From assembly GCA_964372165.1 (NCBI GenBank), contig CAYJPT010000129.1, positions 1 through 6,649 on the forward strand: a stretch of DNA of 6,649 nt, written 5' to 3'. Both the position numbers and the translations under genes were made by a program. The DNA is from CAYJAD01 sp964372165. GTDB lineage: Bacteria > Desulfobacterota > Desulfovibrionia > Desulfovibrionales > Desulfovibrionaceae. The notes under the pieces are model-generated. The model did no database searches. It was not told the origin of the DNA and was given only the letters and a program-made list of their open reading frames with translations. Positions 6,387-6,649 of this stretch are shown piece by piece (the first letter of the stretch is position 1; the number at the start of each line of letters is the position of its first letter).

Positions 6387-6565
6387 AGAGGAATAGTTTT
6401 TTTAACTATTCCTCTAGTGCTGACAAAGTCAGCACGATCCGATAAATCAAGAGTAAGCGCAATTCACTTGCGCTGTTAAACGAATGATTTTCGTGCCTTA
6501 CTGCCAAGGCAGCTTGTCTGCCTTAGGCGGCACAAACACCCGAAAGTGGGTTTGTCATCTGTCTG
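6387..6565. repeat. Tandem hairpin-array repeat, unit 1 (179 bp)
   Basis: This unit is almost entirely short-loop hairpins of different sequence. H1 is AGAGGAATAGTT/AACTATTCCTCT (6387-6398, 6404-6415, loop T5). H2 is GTGCTGAC/GTCAGCAC (6417-6424, 6428-6435, loop AAA). H3 is AGCGCAA/TTGCGCT (6456-6462, 6468-6474). H4 is ACGAA/TTCGT (6480-6484, 6490-6494). H5 has AAGGCAG/CTGCCTT (6506-6512, 6518-6524) at its tip and is extended by GCC/GGC (6503-6505, 6526-6528) and GTGCC/GGCAC (6493-6497, 6529-6533). H6 has ACAAA/TTTGT (6532-6536, 6551-6555) with CCC/GGG inside. H4/H5 and H5/H6 overlap by two bases each. None carries a terminator T-tract. Function unknown. Confidence 0.85.
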
Positions 6566-6649
6566 AGAGGAATAGTTTTTTTAACTATTCCTCTAGTGCT
6601 GACAAAGTCAGCACGATCCGATAAATCAAGAGTAAGCGCAATTCACTTG
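6566..6649. repeat. Tandem hairpin-array repeat, unit 2, cut by window edge
   Basis: All 84 visible bases are identical to 6387-6470 (offset 179). It contains full copies of H1 (6566-6577 with 6583-6594) and H2 (6596-6603 with 6607-6614), and the left arm of H3. Identity stops abruptly on the left (G at 6565 versus A at 6386), which fixes the unit start. Such exact identity implies recent duplication or ongoing homogenisation. How many units follow cannot be seen. Confidence 0.9.

Larger units (their letters stand above)
5893..6649. other. Gene-poor intergenic region filled with hairpins and repeats
   Basis: No convincing gene starts or ends here. 5893-6015 shows nothing structured that I can support. 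6016-6100 holds two strong hairpins. 6101-6184 shows nothing clear. 6185-6384 is a MITE-like insertion with its target duplication. 6387-6649 is a tandem 179-bp hairpin-array repeat cut by the window edge. Three ORFs of 35-47 codons cross these repeats without recognisable ribosome binding sites. The gene following to the right is outside the window. Confidence 0.75.

Noticed and set aside
6387..6435. H1 and H2 of the tandem unit as intrinsic terminators
   Set aside because: Neither stem is followed by a T-tract on either strand; the T run of H1 is in its loop.
6387..6649. CRISPR array
   Set aside because: The period is 179 bp, the unit is repeated throughout without variable spacers, and no cas genes are visible.

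Overview
The window is an AT-rich bacterial stretch in which every recognisable gene lies on the minus strand. Read in the direction of transcription (from high to low coordinates) the order is: a PfkB-family sugar/nucleoside kinase, ligA (NAD+-dependent DNA ligase), dapB (lysine/diaminopimelate pathway), a 140-aa uncharacterised protein, prmC (release-factor methyltransferase) and the 5' part of a tRNA-Thr(TGT) cut by the left edge. The kinase subtype (an N-terminus like MSIYISGSIAFDRIM and a GGCAGN motif) and the gene set resemble Desulfovibrionaceae or related deltaproteobacteria. This is an inference from remembered family resemblance, and the species is not identifiable.

Layout: 1-41 is the partial tRNA-Thr with a good sigma70-type promoter behind it. 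157-1488 is prmC plus the 140-aa gene, with a TTG start directly after a TAA stop, so the two are probably translationally coupled. 1489-1702 is an intergenic region with a perfect 14-bp inverted repeat around a TATAAT. 1703-2482 is dapB. 2483-2677 is its leader and probable promoter. 2678-5764 is the kinase-ligA operon (18-nt gap) with its own probable promoter at 5864-5892. From about 5893 to the right edge there is no convincing gene.

The unusual part is this right-hand intergenic region (5893-6649). It holds (a) a pair of hairpins at 6016-6100, one with a perfect 14-bp stem; (b) a 184-bp MITE-like element with perfect 16-bp terminal inverted repeats, flanked by a perfect 8-bp target duplication; and (c), 2 bp beyond that, a tandem repeat of 179-bp period whose unit is almost wholly made of six different short-loop hairpins. 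The second unit is identical for the 84 bp visible before the window ends. Short ORFs run through these repeats but lack ribosome binding sites.

The protein-coding genes are ordinary housekeeping functions (DNA repair/replication, cell-wall/lysine precursor synthesis, translation termination). The repeat island and a possible self-regulating ribbon-helix-helix-like gene upstream of prmC are the items that merit a second look.
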